This document shows, in pieces, positions 1 to 10,705 of a stretch of DNA of 64,000 nucleotides. Position numbers and translations under genes: made by a program. Position 1 is the stretch's first letter; each line of letters begins with the position of its first letter. Source of the stretch: Fennellomyces sp. T-0311 (lineage: Eukaryota > Mucoromycota > Mucoromycetes > Mucorales > Lichtheimiaceae); assembly GCA_025266875.1 (NCBI GenBank), contig JALLLT010000030.1, positions 1 through 64,000 of the forward strand, written 5' to 3'. Below the pieces are notes generated by a model that saw only the letters and a program-made list of their open reading frames with translations, was not told the DNA's origin and made no database searches.

Positions 1-551
1 TCACGAATTACTTCGTCCACACACACACATAACCACACCAAACACTTCAAAGCTGCTCTTTTACGTTTTGATTGCAAGCCCATTTCTTAGTTCAAGAAGT
101 AAGCAGTGAAAGTGAGGACCTGAAACGCGCGCACAGCCAATGACAGCAGCCATCACAAGTGTTACACAAATATTTAAAACTCAATTTGGTATTCAGTGCG
201 TCTCAATTTTTCCCATCACTTAGTAAATTTTGGCTCAACTGACCAACTTTGGAGTCCAATAACTTTTTTTTTCTGAGCGAAATAAAAAATGTACGCCGTA
301 ATAACTATTGTTACGGACTAGTTTTGCGATACTTTGAGTTTTGAAAAAGTTATTGCCATTCAAAATCAGAGTATTTTTGTGCTGATTATAAAGTAAATAC
401 ACCATACATGGCGCCGCGATGGGACTCGTTTTAAACAACGATACTTTAAAGGAATGATCTCAGTAAGGAAGCAACAGAATAATTACATGCATCATAGGTA
501 AGCCTCACAATTACATATATAGATCCTTAAGGAAAGAGGCAAGTGGAGCAA
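1..551. other. Intergenic, no gene seen
   Basis: AT-rich sequence with a short CA-rich stretch near position 22-45. Open frames here are short and show no recognisable protein features. Confidence 0.5.
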
Positions 552-938
552 TGGCCTTCGAGCAAGCTGTGGCACTGCCTCTGCAACAAGCAACCATTGT
601 TGTGCCCAGCATATTTTGGCCAATGAACCTGACTTTAAAGCCCAAAAGTCGGCACTTCAGGAGTTGGTGAAACGAACTTCATCGAACGCTACTGGGGCAA
701 GATGAAACGTGAAGCACGAATGCAATGCGATTATTCTTTTCGCTCCCTAGAGCAACGCCTCCCAGACATCTTAAATTCAGTCCCATTGCCAATGATTCGA
801 CGCTTTGCATCAAAGGCATGGGCATATATAGATATCTATGCTGGTGGGAATGTCGATGGCCATGAGGCAGATGAGCTCTTGAGGAAGGCAAAGAAGCAGT
901 ACACATCACACCGCAGAGCCAGCCGAAGTGACTAGTTT
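552..938 (+). pseudogene. Fragment of IS630/Tc1-like DDE transposase
   Basis: A decayed 3' piece of a DDE-superfamily transposase. Two frames carry family-like sequence. Upstream is a Cys-Cys block followed by NEPDFKAQKSALQELV. About 30 bases on, in another frame, comes NFIERYWGKMKREAR and a C-terminal tail with RRFASKAWAYID and YTSHRR. In intact fungal copies the ELNFIE..WG motif holding the last acidic catalytic residue follows the QKS helix after about 20 residues (PKYHCEL-like). Here that spacer is largely missing and the frame changes, so the copy has an internal deletion. No catalytic N-terminal half is visible upstream. It lies on the strand opposite to the two MULE-type genes that follow. 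The family name rests on remembered motif patterns, not a search. Confidence 0.6.
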
Positions 939-985
939 TACTATATATAGAAGCGGTACTTAAAATCAAAATTTTGTTACATTTT

Positions 986-3178
986 TCAAATTTTGTCTAT
1001 TTTAGACAGGTTGCACCATAGAATTTCCTCTACGCGTTCTGGATCTGATCCATCTATAGTGGAACCTGCAACACGGCGCTTGACACGATTTGCCTTAGCA
1101 ATAAGCTTCTTCATTGCCTTTTCCATTTCGCCCTGTGGTGTAAGCACTGCTGCTGGTTGACTTTGATGGTTATTACTATTTGGTTGCCTTGATGCTGCTA
1201 CTTGCCAAGTAGCCATGGAATGCCGTACTGTTACAGTTTGGATCACATGCTCAACAAGAAACATGTGCTTGCACGGTTGAAAAGTGGTCTGAAAGTGCTC
1301 ACACGTGTAGGTGATGATCTGTCCACTTTCAGTACGAACCTATCAGAAAAGATTAATTAGAACTGAACTTATAGTATTAGAAGTAAATATATACCTCGTA
1401 GGTTAAGTGGTCAGTTGAAAGTGAGTTCACATTGTACAGAACTTCGGAAATTATGTCGACCATTGAATGCTTGATGGCTGGCGATAAGTGTGCAAGCTTT
1501 TGCTCTTCTGCGCGGAAGGCATGTTCCATCGTGCTCATACGACGAACGTTTACTGATAAACGACGAACTTCTTGCTTTATGTCGAATTCAACATCAGTAA
1601 TTAGCATGGCAATCATCAAGTCGAGTCGATGTAAACGTTTGCGCTTAAGATAAACCGTCTTCGGTTGGTTATGCCAGGTTTCAACATAGTTGTTGGTTTG
1701 CATATTGGTGTATACTTCTGGCTGATAGCATGCTGCCCAACGATCGTATCCTTCACCACTACGGCTATCCACCCAGTACTTTCTGAAGTAGTCGATAAAA
1801 ATCCTTTGGGTCGTTTGAAACTCGGAAAGAAACGTGTCAAGAAGCTCATGAAAGGTACTGATATCCCTCTCATACATCAGTTCAAACAGGCGGCGGCGAA
1901 TTATAGCTCGTGCTTGTTGGTGTTCGACCAACCATTCCCTTTACCTTGGATTGCACGTTGGACATCCATGCGCGGGAGACATGCCAAATACAATACTAAA
2001 TGGTACAGTCCGGCCAAACAGTGGATATCGCGTTATCTTCAGAAAGGTCACGATCGATAGTAATACGCTGAGGATTGACACCAAAGGATGCGAGAAACTG
2101 GAACCACGAAACAAGAGGAGCGGATGACTGATCGTTTGTAAACATATATGCCACAGGAACACCATGAGAAGCAAGAGGGTGTCGGATAACCACTGTATAC
2201 AAGACATCATTATCGTAATCACAGACATCATGTGTGGCATCCAATGAAATAAATAGCGCCGTAGATATGAGGTCTTTTTGCCAAGGAGAGACGAAGCCAA
2301 AAGCAAAATATTCTGGTGACAAATACTCCAATGGCCCCCCCAAGTCGTTAAACTGCTGGTCATCGTTGGCAATCCAAATGCTGTACTCGCGTTGTTGAAG
2401 CTCCATAAGCCAGCGTTTTACTGAAGTGAAGTCGTCTATGTCTTTTTGGCTTTTTTGCCGTCGATATTTGTAAAAAATATTGTAAACAAGCGCGGTTGTG
2501 ATATAAGCATCATGGCTTGTGTCTTCTTTTTCAGCATATTCGCGTTGCAAATAGGTTCTAACGTCGCGCACATCGTATCCTTTCTTCAGTTCTTCCGAAA
2601 TACGATCTCGAACTTCATCAGAGTATGGCAACTACTGGACATCTGCAATACTACCAGGCACATGGTTCATATGTGCATGCTTGTATGTAATCACCACCTG
2701 ATCTGGATCCGCCAAGTAACAGGTGGCCTTGAATGTTGCAGGGCATCCCACCTGTTTGGACTTCTTTTGGATCAAACGAGGATGAAAGCTAGGGTCATCT
2801 CGGCCGTTTTCACGCCTGTCGTTTGTACGGTTATCCTCTGCATTACGGCGATGACATTGATAACGCATAGTGAACTTGACAGTTGTAGTTCGGCGGCGTT
2901 TTGGGGGACTATTGTCTATATTACAGTACTTAGATATGTATTTAATATATTTTATGCAGCAACGCGCACACACCTTCTACTGGCACTGGCTGTTGGGGCG
3001 TAGGTTCATATGTTTCATGATGAATCCAGCGTTCACCAGTTGTTTGCGGGGCAGATTTAATAAAGTCCTCAAATTCTGTGATAGAACATTGTGTTCTACG
3101 GCTTGGGCCAATATCACCGCGAATAAGCATTGGGTTTGCTGATTCAGAAGTAGATCGCGTGTTAAAATCGTCAGACAT
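986..3178 (-). pseudogene. Decayed MULE-type transposase
   Basis: Remnant of a Mutator-like (MULE) transposase read on the minus strand. The first exon starts MSDDFNTRSTSESAN and joins by a short intron (about 2915-2971) to a DNA-binding region with a Cys/His pattern (CPATF...HMNH). The central catalytic part follows (FISLDATHDVCDYD, then FGVNPQRITIDRD), then a helical region, a 55-nt intron (1340-1394), and a SWIM-like zinc segment (TYTCEH...PCKHM). The frame is broken three times: TAG after ...SIADVQ near 2617-2619, TAG after ...WPDCTI near 1996-1998, and a one-base slip near 1930. Both stops sit where CAG (Gln) would restore the frame. No terminal inverted repeats were found around it. It differs clearly from the neighbouring complete MULE, so it is a separate, older insertion. 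Confidence 0.75.
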
Positions 3179-4126
3179 CGTAATTCAGATGGCGGTTTGG
3201 AATGTCAAAGTCGTAAAAGGGAGCGAAAAAGGCTTTTCATACCGCATGTTACACTTATTTAATGTTTCCAAACTTAAAATTATTACTTCAAAGGTTGCTA
3301 TTATTAAAGGATCTATAATTTCACTCATCCATTCCAAGTACAGTACGTGGTACTTCAGTTCATATTGCCATCTCTTAATCATATTATTATAAAGAGCTTG
3401 TAATTAAGCGTTATCCATCAATACAATGGCATGCTGGATGAACATTGTACACCACGTTTTTACATATCCAGCATACCCTATCCATATAATCCAGCAATAC
3501 CACGATCTTATCTCGCGCTGCACAGCCTATTGAAGTATCCCACAGTGTAATATCAGCCGTATCCACACCGATATCGCGCGGTGATGGTTGAACTTCGTGT
3601 GTATCGGCATGCTTAAGCAGTGAAAGAATAATCCATTTTTTCAGGCAACAAAACACCTGCCGCTTTTGTGTTTCCGCATGCTGTGTATAATAATGCCATA
3701 ATATCAGCGTCATAAAACCAGTATGATACCCGTGGTTACCATGAAAACCATGAATGAAAGCTATTTGAGCTTGTTGTTTGCGCGTTTTGCTGATGTTGAA
3801 CAGTTCATATATGAAAAATAAAAGCTTACAAGTGTTTTTCTCGGTGGAATCGCGTCAGTTCACTGTTAGCGTAAGGCTGGTCGAAAAGAACGTAGTTAAT
3901 TTGCTAAATCTTGTTGCAGATGCGTTACTAGGCGAAATGAATCTTCCAATCTACAGAAGATTAATAAGCCCATCTTTTAAAATCTTCAAAGATCCAGCCA
4001 TGTTCGTTCTCATCTGGCTCCCACCCACTCATCTCGCCAAGATCCAGTTATTACTGCCTGTAGTTGTGGTCACTTTATACTGTACGCCGGAGATCGTTGT
4101 CCAATTGTGCTTTTTCTTTTTAAAAA
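3179..4126. other. Spacer between two MULE loci, one orphan frame
   Basis: On the minus strand an open frame of about 150 codons runs from roughly 3860 down to 3411 (segments such as AFIHGFHGNHGYHTGF and DITLWDTSIGCAARDK). It starts without a clear ATG and matches no family I recognise. It may be a remnant of another mobile element or an exon of a lost gene. A second short minus-strand frame begins with ATG near 4027 (MSGWEPDENEHGWIFEDFKR) and stops quickly. I see no firm gene. Confidence 0.3.
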
Positions 4127-4161
4127 GGGCAGAGCTAGGCGCACCCCCTCTCGCGCACCCC
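4127..4161 (+). repeat. Left terminal inverted repeat of MULE
   Basis: 35 bp starting GGGCAGAGCTAGGCGCACCC and ending in a C/G-rich run. It is the exact reverse complement of 7456-7490. The next base differs (T against C). Confidence 0.92.
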
Positions 4162-4297
4162 TCCTTCACATCTCTCTGACATCTCGCTATAATAGTAGTT
4201 ATATTGCTTACTACGCACCACCTGTATCCCTATCGCATTTAACTTTAATATAGAACAAATCAAAAAGTCAAAAATACCATTTTATTCGTATACTATT

Positions 4298-7200
4298 CTA
4301 ATTTTCCGTACTAGGCTCTTTTGCAGTTAACTTGATTCGAAGTGGCTTTGGTGTTACAACCGACACATCATCTACCTTTGGTTGTGAGGCCGACAAGACA
4401 CTTATATCCATGAATTGATGTGACTGATTGTTAATGTTGAAATTGCGGCATATACTTTCATATATGCAGTAAATACGTGGGTGTGAATATTTGCCTTTGA
4501 CAGTAACGCCATAGAAATGCGATGAATGAAGCTGCAAGACAATCGGCTTATACTTGGCATATCTCGTGTTGGTAAATGGTAAGAAGAGCGTATTCCCCAA
4601 TGGTGTGTAGACCTCAATGGGAATTCGAAAAGTGTCACTTGCAAGCTGGGTACAATCAGGGGAAGAAAACCATAGCCCAGGATCATCGACACAGTTACCC
4701 TTTGCATTGAGGATGTTGCGCAAACGACGAATATCATCCATGATAAAAACACCGGATTCCAAATACCAATCTTGCTTTGAAACGAGGTATTCCATCATTT
4801 CATCCTTGATATCGCCGAATGCGCTTTGGCCAGATGGTTTAAGGACATGGGCAAGACATCGGAACCCACAATGGCCATCTCCAACTGGGCTAAAAACATT
4901 AGTTACCTTGTTGGTCGGCAAGTCAGAAGACAGGAAAGGCCATTTTGTTGCAGGATCCCTAATCGATATTAGTATTATTTTCGTATGTGTGGGGTATCCT
5001 GACCGGCTTCAGCAATATCAACTTACAGTTTATTCCACTGCTTCGCTTTCTTATTGCCACGTTCTTCATGCAACTCGAATGCGGATTTGTTGCGCTTGGT
5101 GGATGGGCGTCCTTTGGACGAAAGAACTGGAAGAGGGTGCTTTAGCTCAATTGTGGGCGCACCTGAAGTAGGAATTAATGACTGGAGCGAGTTGATAAGC
5201 TGGAGGCGCTCTTGATCCGTTCCCGAATGTAGGAGATCCTCGAGCTGCAAAAGGATACAGGATCCTTTTTGGAGCAGCGACATGCCTGGTACGGTGTCAT
5301 TGATAGCGCCAGAAATAGGCATATCACTACCTGAGGGCAGAGTAGCTGTAGATGATAGTTTAGGATGCTGTTAATTACTAACTTCTATTTACTACCTTTG
5401 TTTGCTTCCAGATCGTCAATTAACTTGGTATCCAGAAACCAGCGGTAGTTAAACATCTCCAAGGTAACACGTAAGGAAGCACGGGGAAGAATATGCTTAC
5501 AGGGAAGCTTGAATTGGACTCGCACTTTGCAATGACATGCTTCATAATCCGTTTCACATGCAGATGATGATTCTTGATAACCATATTGTATGCAAAAGTG
5601 GAAATCTTACCGCGTACTGGCTCCATTCGTTTCGCAAAGTTGGTCCCTATCAGTGTGGGGTCATGGCTCAAAGCGTTAAGATCTTGATGGCGCGCAAATG
5701 CATCTTCCTAAGGTAGTTGCTACATGTTAATTATTTCCGCCGGTATAATGAGTAATCATATTAATGAGCAATTACCAGTCCTTTATATCAGCGATTAATA
5801 TCATCAAAGGCTTTTTCAAGGCTCACATTGGCACGCTTCAGTATGTTCTTGATGTTGGCATGACTGCCTTCCACTCGGTTCGTGGTAGTGTTACCGAAAT
5901 GAGGCAACTTGTTCACATGAACACCTACCCATTTTTCCTTGATCTTCAACATACTGAGAACAAATAGCAATTAGTGTGTATAGCAGCAATATCTTGCAAA
6001 AAAGGTTACCGATCGAGATATTCTTGGCAAGCTTTGCCTTTGTCATTGGCATACACGATGTTTTCCTTGAAAGCGGTCATGGCATCGTCAAATTCGCATG
6101 GTGAAATGAATCAATCATGCGCCCGATTGCATTCATGGTGCTGTTGAACTTTTCCTCGTTGTTTCTAGCAAAATGCTTGGAAAGGTTGCTGGGAAGTTGC
6201 ACTTTATATGGAGCGAACAAAGGATGTGCGTGGACTCCGGAAAAATCTCGGTGATTGCGTTTGAGAGAGCTTTGTCATTGTCAGTAACAATAACTGCAGG
6301 TTGCACGCTCGATGGGTATATGACGTCGCGTAGTTGCATCAGGACCCACACAAATGATTCCGTTTTCTCATTCGATATCCATGCACCGGCGATACCAAAG
6401 GTCGCCAAAGAGTTTCTGGATCTGCTGACATTGTTGACACCGACGATGTTGAATAAAGGAAGTTTGTATCGGTTATTCTTGTAGGTTGCATCCATCAAAA
6501 GTACTTCGTATAAGCGTCTTGCGTGTTGAACACAATTTTCATGCGTGAAGAAAAATGACACAACATGACCTGTCTCGTTGGTGAGGTATCTAATGTGATA
6601 TCCAGCATTGCGAAGCTTCATAATGAACATACGCATATCGGAAGTATCTTTGTAAGAAACACCTTCGAATCGTTGCCGGATATTAGAGATGTCCTTTGAT
6701 ACAATTTGGATGTCATTGTATCTTGCATTGACGGTATCGACAATAACCTTATTTTCCGCGTTTTGATTGATCAAATCCAGCACAAAGTCAGTCTGCTCGT
6801 CGTTCATTTTTCGGTGCTCGGCGTATGTGGCCTTAGATTTGGCAGTAGGATGATCATGTGTATCGCACATGCTCTCCAAAACCCAGTTGCCATCGTTTCC
6901 TTGACGCTTAAATCGATAGAAACACGGGCAAGATAACTTGACAGTGCTTCTGTGGCGCTTGGTTTTCGCCTGCTCTCTTTGTTCCAAGGCCTCCTGCGAC
7001 TTCTTGGCTTTGTATTCACCATGATGCTTACAGGCCATGATCAATGTCCCCTTCTTCTGATCACTGCGTTTAGTCACCATTGCAGTGTTTATGGCTTTGC
7101 CAAACGCGTTAATGTGCTCCCGGGCATCGTTCATGGAAGAGAAAGTCATGCCCAAGTGCACGGCAATATGATGGCTTCCGGTGCTGTTAACGCCAAGGTT

Positions 7201-7384
7201 GGAAGCACAGTCGAAGTTGGTGGCGTCAGTAGCAGAAAGGTTATTCGTAATGTTCGACGCGTCAGACAAGTTGGTCACATTAGAGTCTAAATTACATGAG
7301 TAAAATGATGTCTGCTTTAATGAACTTGTAAATGTCTCTACCATTGGTCAAATCAATTGTTTCAATTGAATCGAGTCTGTTCAT
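4298..7384 (-). pseudogene. MULE transposase fused to OTU cysteine protease, frame-damaged
   Basis: The N-terminus MNRLDSIETIDLTN joins over a short intron (about 7289-7342) to a Ser/Asn-rich leader. Then come a FAR1/WRKY-type DNA-binding region (MACKHHGEY...CPCFYRF...CDTHDH) and the MULE catalytic domain (VLLMDATYKNNRYKLP with the first Asp, AVIVTDNDKALSNA with the second, ILCSLHI, and later NTTTNRVEGSHANIK). A SWIM-like segment (LPCKHIL) and a linker follow. The C-terminus is an OTU domain with GDGHCGFRCLA (catalytic Asp and Cys) and SSHFYGV (candidate His). Transposase-OTU fusions are known among MULEs. Damage: frameshifts near 6165-6185, 6088 and 5520, and an in-frame TGA in INR*YKGL near 5788. 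The OTU part is intact. Introns near 5943-6010, 5707-5772 and 4964-5030 fit GT-AG rules. Sequencing error is an alternative for single-base slips, but not for all of them. Confidence 0.8.
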
Positions 7385-7455
7385 GTTCATAATCCGAGTT
7401 ACTTTCGTATTGAGAGGTGCGTGAGAGAGGGGTGCGCGATAATAAATTTAGTATG

Positions 7456-7490
7456 GGGGTGCGCGAGAGGGGGTGCGCCTAGCTCTGCCC
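7456..7490 (-). repeat. Right terminal inverted repeat of MULE
   Basis: Perfect 35-bp inverted match to 4127-4161. The element ends in ...GCCTAGCTCTGCCC, only 45 bp before the ATG of the next gene. Confidence 0.92.
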
Positions 7491-7535
7491 AAAATTCCTT
7501 TTTTTTCTTGCCGCGAGTTGTATTGCGATGACGCG

Positions 7536-8505
7536 ATGAATACCAATGACTCTATAATCACAGCAGTGTTATGGTCCTTGGATCGGTGCATGGTCTCGTT
7601 TTACCAACAACCAAGCGAAAAAGAGCCCAGGAAACTCATAGAGACCCACAATCTGCCGAATGCGAACCTGTCGTACTGCGACATTACGGTGCTGGTAAGC
7701 CTTTTTGTCCTTACACGTTTGTTGGCACATAGTCCCAATGCCACATTTCCCTTAGAAAATTGCCCCACCAGCAGTGAATCGACTTGCGCATCTGGCAAAG
7801 TTGAATGTACAAAACAACAAGCTTACAAGTCTTCCAGCAGAACTATGGCAACTTACTGGACTACGAGAGCTCAATATCGGCAAAAACCATATTACACATA
7901 TCCCACCCGATATTGCACGTCTCGTCAACCTCTGCGAGTTCTACGTTCACAAGAATGCGATTCACGAACTGCCAGCTCAGGTGGGACGTCTAAAGAATTT
8001 GCGAGTGCTGGATATCACCTCCAATAAGCTCACTTTTCTTCCTTCTGAAGTGTTGGAGCTGAATCTGGACGATCTGTGGTGCGATGGCAACGATTTTACT
8101 GTCGATCCGTCATGGAAACCGATGGAAGACTCGTATGGAATGCCTACCAAATCATCGGACGACTGCGAGATTCTATCTCTGCGCTCCGTCTGCTGTCAGA
8201 CCATTGGAGCAGTGATTTTGGATAATCCGGATCAAATCGATGAGTTGCAGCACTCTTGTCTGACGCCGGCCATGCTCGAGCAGCTATCGGTAGCAAGTGA
8301 TCCAGTATGTGCTCCTCGCTGCTCAATATGCCGATCTGTCATATTCCATGATGGACTCTCGTTAGTCCATATCGACACGTTCAAGCAAGCATCGATTCCC
8401 TTTGTATACCGTGCATGTAGTCAGACGTGCTCGTACAAAGTTAGAACAGAAAAGCAAGATGTGCTCTCCCTACAAACACTCTCCTTGCAATCATACCAAA
8501 CCTAG
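7536..8505 (+). CDS. Leucine-rich-repeat protein (LRRC58-like)
   Basis: Two exons (7536-7694 and 7756-8505; intron 7695-7755, GTAAGC...TTAG) give 302 residues. After an N-terminal lead-in come about four to five LRRs of the short intracellular type, spaced every 23 residues (LTSLPAELWQLTGLRELNIG, ITHIPPDIARL, IHELPAQVGRL, LTFLPSEVLEL). The C-terminal domain has paired cysteines (CAPRCSICRS, later RACSQTCSY) like the Cys-rich tail of LRRC58-type proteins. There is no signal peptide or membrane segment, so it is probably a cytoplasmic binding protein, possibly a substrate adaptor. I chose the second ATG because the one at 7528 reaches a stop after three codons. The complete MULE lies directly upstream, so the native promoter may have been pushed 3.4 kb away. 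The LRR fold is certain; the family name is tentative. Confidence 0.85.
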
Positions 8506-8605
8506 CCCCAGTAACCCTTACGCACTATGTATGTATATATTCTAATTTAAAAGTTTATATAGTTTTGTAATTTTTACAAATGGGAGTAGTAGTTGCCGTT
8601 TCGTT

Positions 8606-10547
8606 TTATGGGCGACAATATACAACAACATCGCCTTGGCGTCTCCAGTCATCATGGAAGTGGCTATTAAAGAAGCGAGTGCATTCTTTATAGCCAGCAT
8701 CGACGAATATTTGCTTCGGAAGAATCTTGCCATCCATTTCGAGAAGATTTTCAAACATAACCAGATGTGTGGGCCATTGTCTATCGCTCTGACCTACTTC
8801 TTGCGACAAGAATAATACAGGATCTGCATAAAATCGATCGGCTTCATCCATGTAATCTTCCTGAGTTCCGTCTAATGGAGGCTCGCACGTCAGGAACCAC
8901 ATATCGATATCAGGCCGGTGAATAACAGATTGCCATGGTGTTGAATGGCATGGCATAAGTATTCCGACGGACATGGGTTTGGCGGTTTGATCCTTGATCC
9001 ATAGCATGACATCAGTAACACCACGCTGATGCCAAAGTGAGAGATATAACGCCATCGGAATTTGAGTCAAAACCAGCGCCAGTCCTATCAATTTGCGCCA
9101 TTGAGATGGACTATTGGAGAGACCAACAGCAACAAAGATCAGCATGAGAGGCACAACGGGATAGATAAAGCGAAACTCCTTGTGAGATAAAAGGCTATAT
9201 ACTCCGACTACCCATAGAATAAGATGACCAATGGATCGGGCAGCATCGGCATTGACTGTGTTTGTTGCAAGTGTAGCGCAGCGGTATCCATAAAATGTGA
9301 GTGGAAGCATGGTTGTTAATACTACAGGAATGCCCTGAGAAATATACCAGTGCCATGGATGCACACCGTAGATTAAGGATATGGATTGGAGGACATTAAT
9401 CTTGAAAAAGTTGATTGGTGTCCATACAGGAGATGCGGCACATTTCCCTGAATAAATGCACGTATCGAGTCCGATATCTGCTGCGAGGATGAACGCCCTT
9501 TTTTTATAGTTAGTGGATTTGAACGATTCAGAACATGATTAAAGTCTTACACAATGACGCCGGCGTTGAAAAGGACCGCAAGTCGGCGACCGGGGGATTG
9601 GTAACAGAGTTTAAGCCCAAGGAATAACCATACCAAAGCATTTGTTGGTCGCATCACACATGCCAATGATGCCCACACGAGCGCAATACGATAATACCTG
9701 AACAGCTTGTTGAGATTTGGTTCTTTTATCTGCTTTTATATGAGCTTACCTGATCCAGCTGCTGTCTAAAGGGTCTGTCGTTGGTAAGGGCCAGTAACAC
9801 AGACCAATAGTCGTGAAAGCGCCTTCCATGGTATTGGATAAAGTACGTGCTGCGACAAAGTAGTTGTACCATGAGCATAAAGTAACAAATAACTAGTGTA
9901 GACCCTTTGATTAGTAGTCTGGCTACTGGTGAACTGTTACGGACATACAATGTATGGCGCAATAGCGTTGCCAACAATGCGCTTTCCTAATGAATATGTT
10001 GCATAATCGGTCAAAGCTGCAATGGTAGCTTGAAAGAACTTCGGTGCTAACAACTTTTCGGGAAGTGAGCGACAGAAGTGGCCGTTGTCATGGAGAGTCG
10101 ACTTACTAACAGACGTGTCTGATCTAAGTGTATCCAAGCAACAATCTTGTAGATCAAAGCAAATATAATGGGGTGTGCATAGCTACGAATTTTTTTCGTC
10201 CATTCCCAAGTGAGATACCCATATGTACGGTGCGTGTTAAGGAAAGGAGTCCGCATAGCATTCAATCATTTAACCGTGAAAAAAAAAGGATATCCAAAAA
10301 CCATGCGGTGCGCAACCTCTTGGGCCTGCCAATACTCGTCAGGATTATCATACGTGCGCGTGAAATAAGCGTTGACTAGTCGAAACAGCAGGCACAGGGC
10401 AAAAACGAAAAGTCGTGAACCGGTGGTGGATTGCTGCTTGTCCGGTGTCATGGCGACAGGGGGCTCTGGCTTTGGGGTAGGGTTGTCATCTTGCCTGCTA
10501 CTGTTGCCTGCGCTGCGATGCCGTAGGTCCTGTTGATCTGCGGTCAT
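8606..10547 (-). CDS. GPI10: GPI mannosyltransferase III (GPI10/PIGB)
   Basis: An ER membrane enzyme of family GT22. It adds the third mannose (alpha-1,2) to the GPI-anchor precursor, using dolichol-phosphate mannose. Six exons (10547-10294, 10224-10107, 10053-9949, 9892-9750, 9697-9551, 9497-8606) sum to 1,659 nt, or 552 residues, normal for the family. Signatures are TYDNPDEYWQAQEVAH with the acidic pair near residue 65, VFGYGYLTWEW, ARTLSNTMEG, RPTNALVWLFLG, NFFKINV and HKEFRFIYPVVPL, with multiple hydrophobic segments between. The first intron is a U12-type AT-AC intron, listed separately; the other four are GT-AG of 52-56 nt. The cytosolic N-terminus is polar and Pro/Gln-rich. The ATG opens the frame just downstream of an A-rich leader, divergent from the pinin-like gene about 160 bp away. 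Confidence 0.95.
10225..10293 (-). other. U12-type AT-AC intron in GPI10
   Basis: A 69-nt intron starting ATATCCTTTT and ending ACCGTAC. It carries a perfect minor-spliceosome branch-point element TCCTTAAC (plus-strand 10236-10243), 11 nt before the 3' end. Removing it joins TTTGG to ATATGGG and produces VFGYGYLTWEW, the conserved GPI10 motif. No GT-AG alternative fits, because there is no AG in the sequence between the two coding parts. Confidence 0.93.
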
Positions 10548-10705
10548 TACACCACGAAAAGAAAAGAAAGGAAAGGGGGGTATTGGCGCATAAGCCTGTC
10601 ACGTGTGGAGGCAAACAGTTAAGCTGGATAAAGAAAGCAAAAGCACTGCGGGTCGGTTCAGCTTATTTTTTCCCTCTTCCATTTTTTTGACGCACACAAC
10701 AGGCC

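Larger units (their letters stand above)
4127..7490 (-). mobile_element. Complete MULE with terminal inverted repeats and OTU domain
   Basis: A 3,364-bp Mutator-like element delimited by 35-bp perfect terminal inverted repeats that both begin GGGCAGAGCTAGGCGC. Related subterminal repeats follow inside (for example gtgcgtgagagaggggtgcgcg near 7417-7438). It carries one minus-strand gene encoding transposase plus an OTU-type cysteine protease. Target-site duplication: the flanks (TTTTAAAAA on the left, AAAATTCCT on the right) are both A/T-rich but not identical, so I cannot name a clean 8-11-bp duplication. The identical repeat ends suggest fairly recent mobility. The coding frame is damaged, so movement may have depended on another copy. 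Confidence 0.85.

Noticed and set aside
4118..7499. Target-site duplication of the MULE
   Set aside because: Flanking 9-mers are A/T-rich but not identical; I do not claim one.
9360..9400. Second U12 donor (ATATCCTTAAT) inside GPI10 exon 6
   Set aside because: The reading frame is continuous and conserved through it (QSISLIYG), so it is coding sequence.
10225..10293. Frameshift or pseudogene in GPI10 at the first exon border
   Set aside because: A U12 AT-AC intron explains the break exactly and restores the conserved motif; all later exons are intact.
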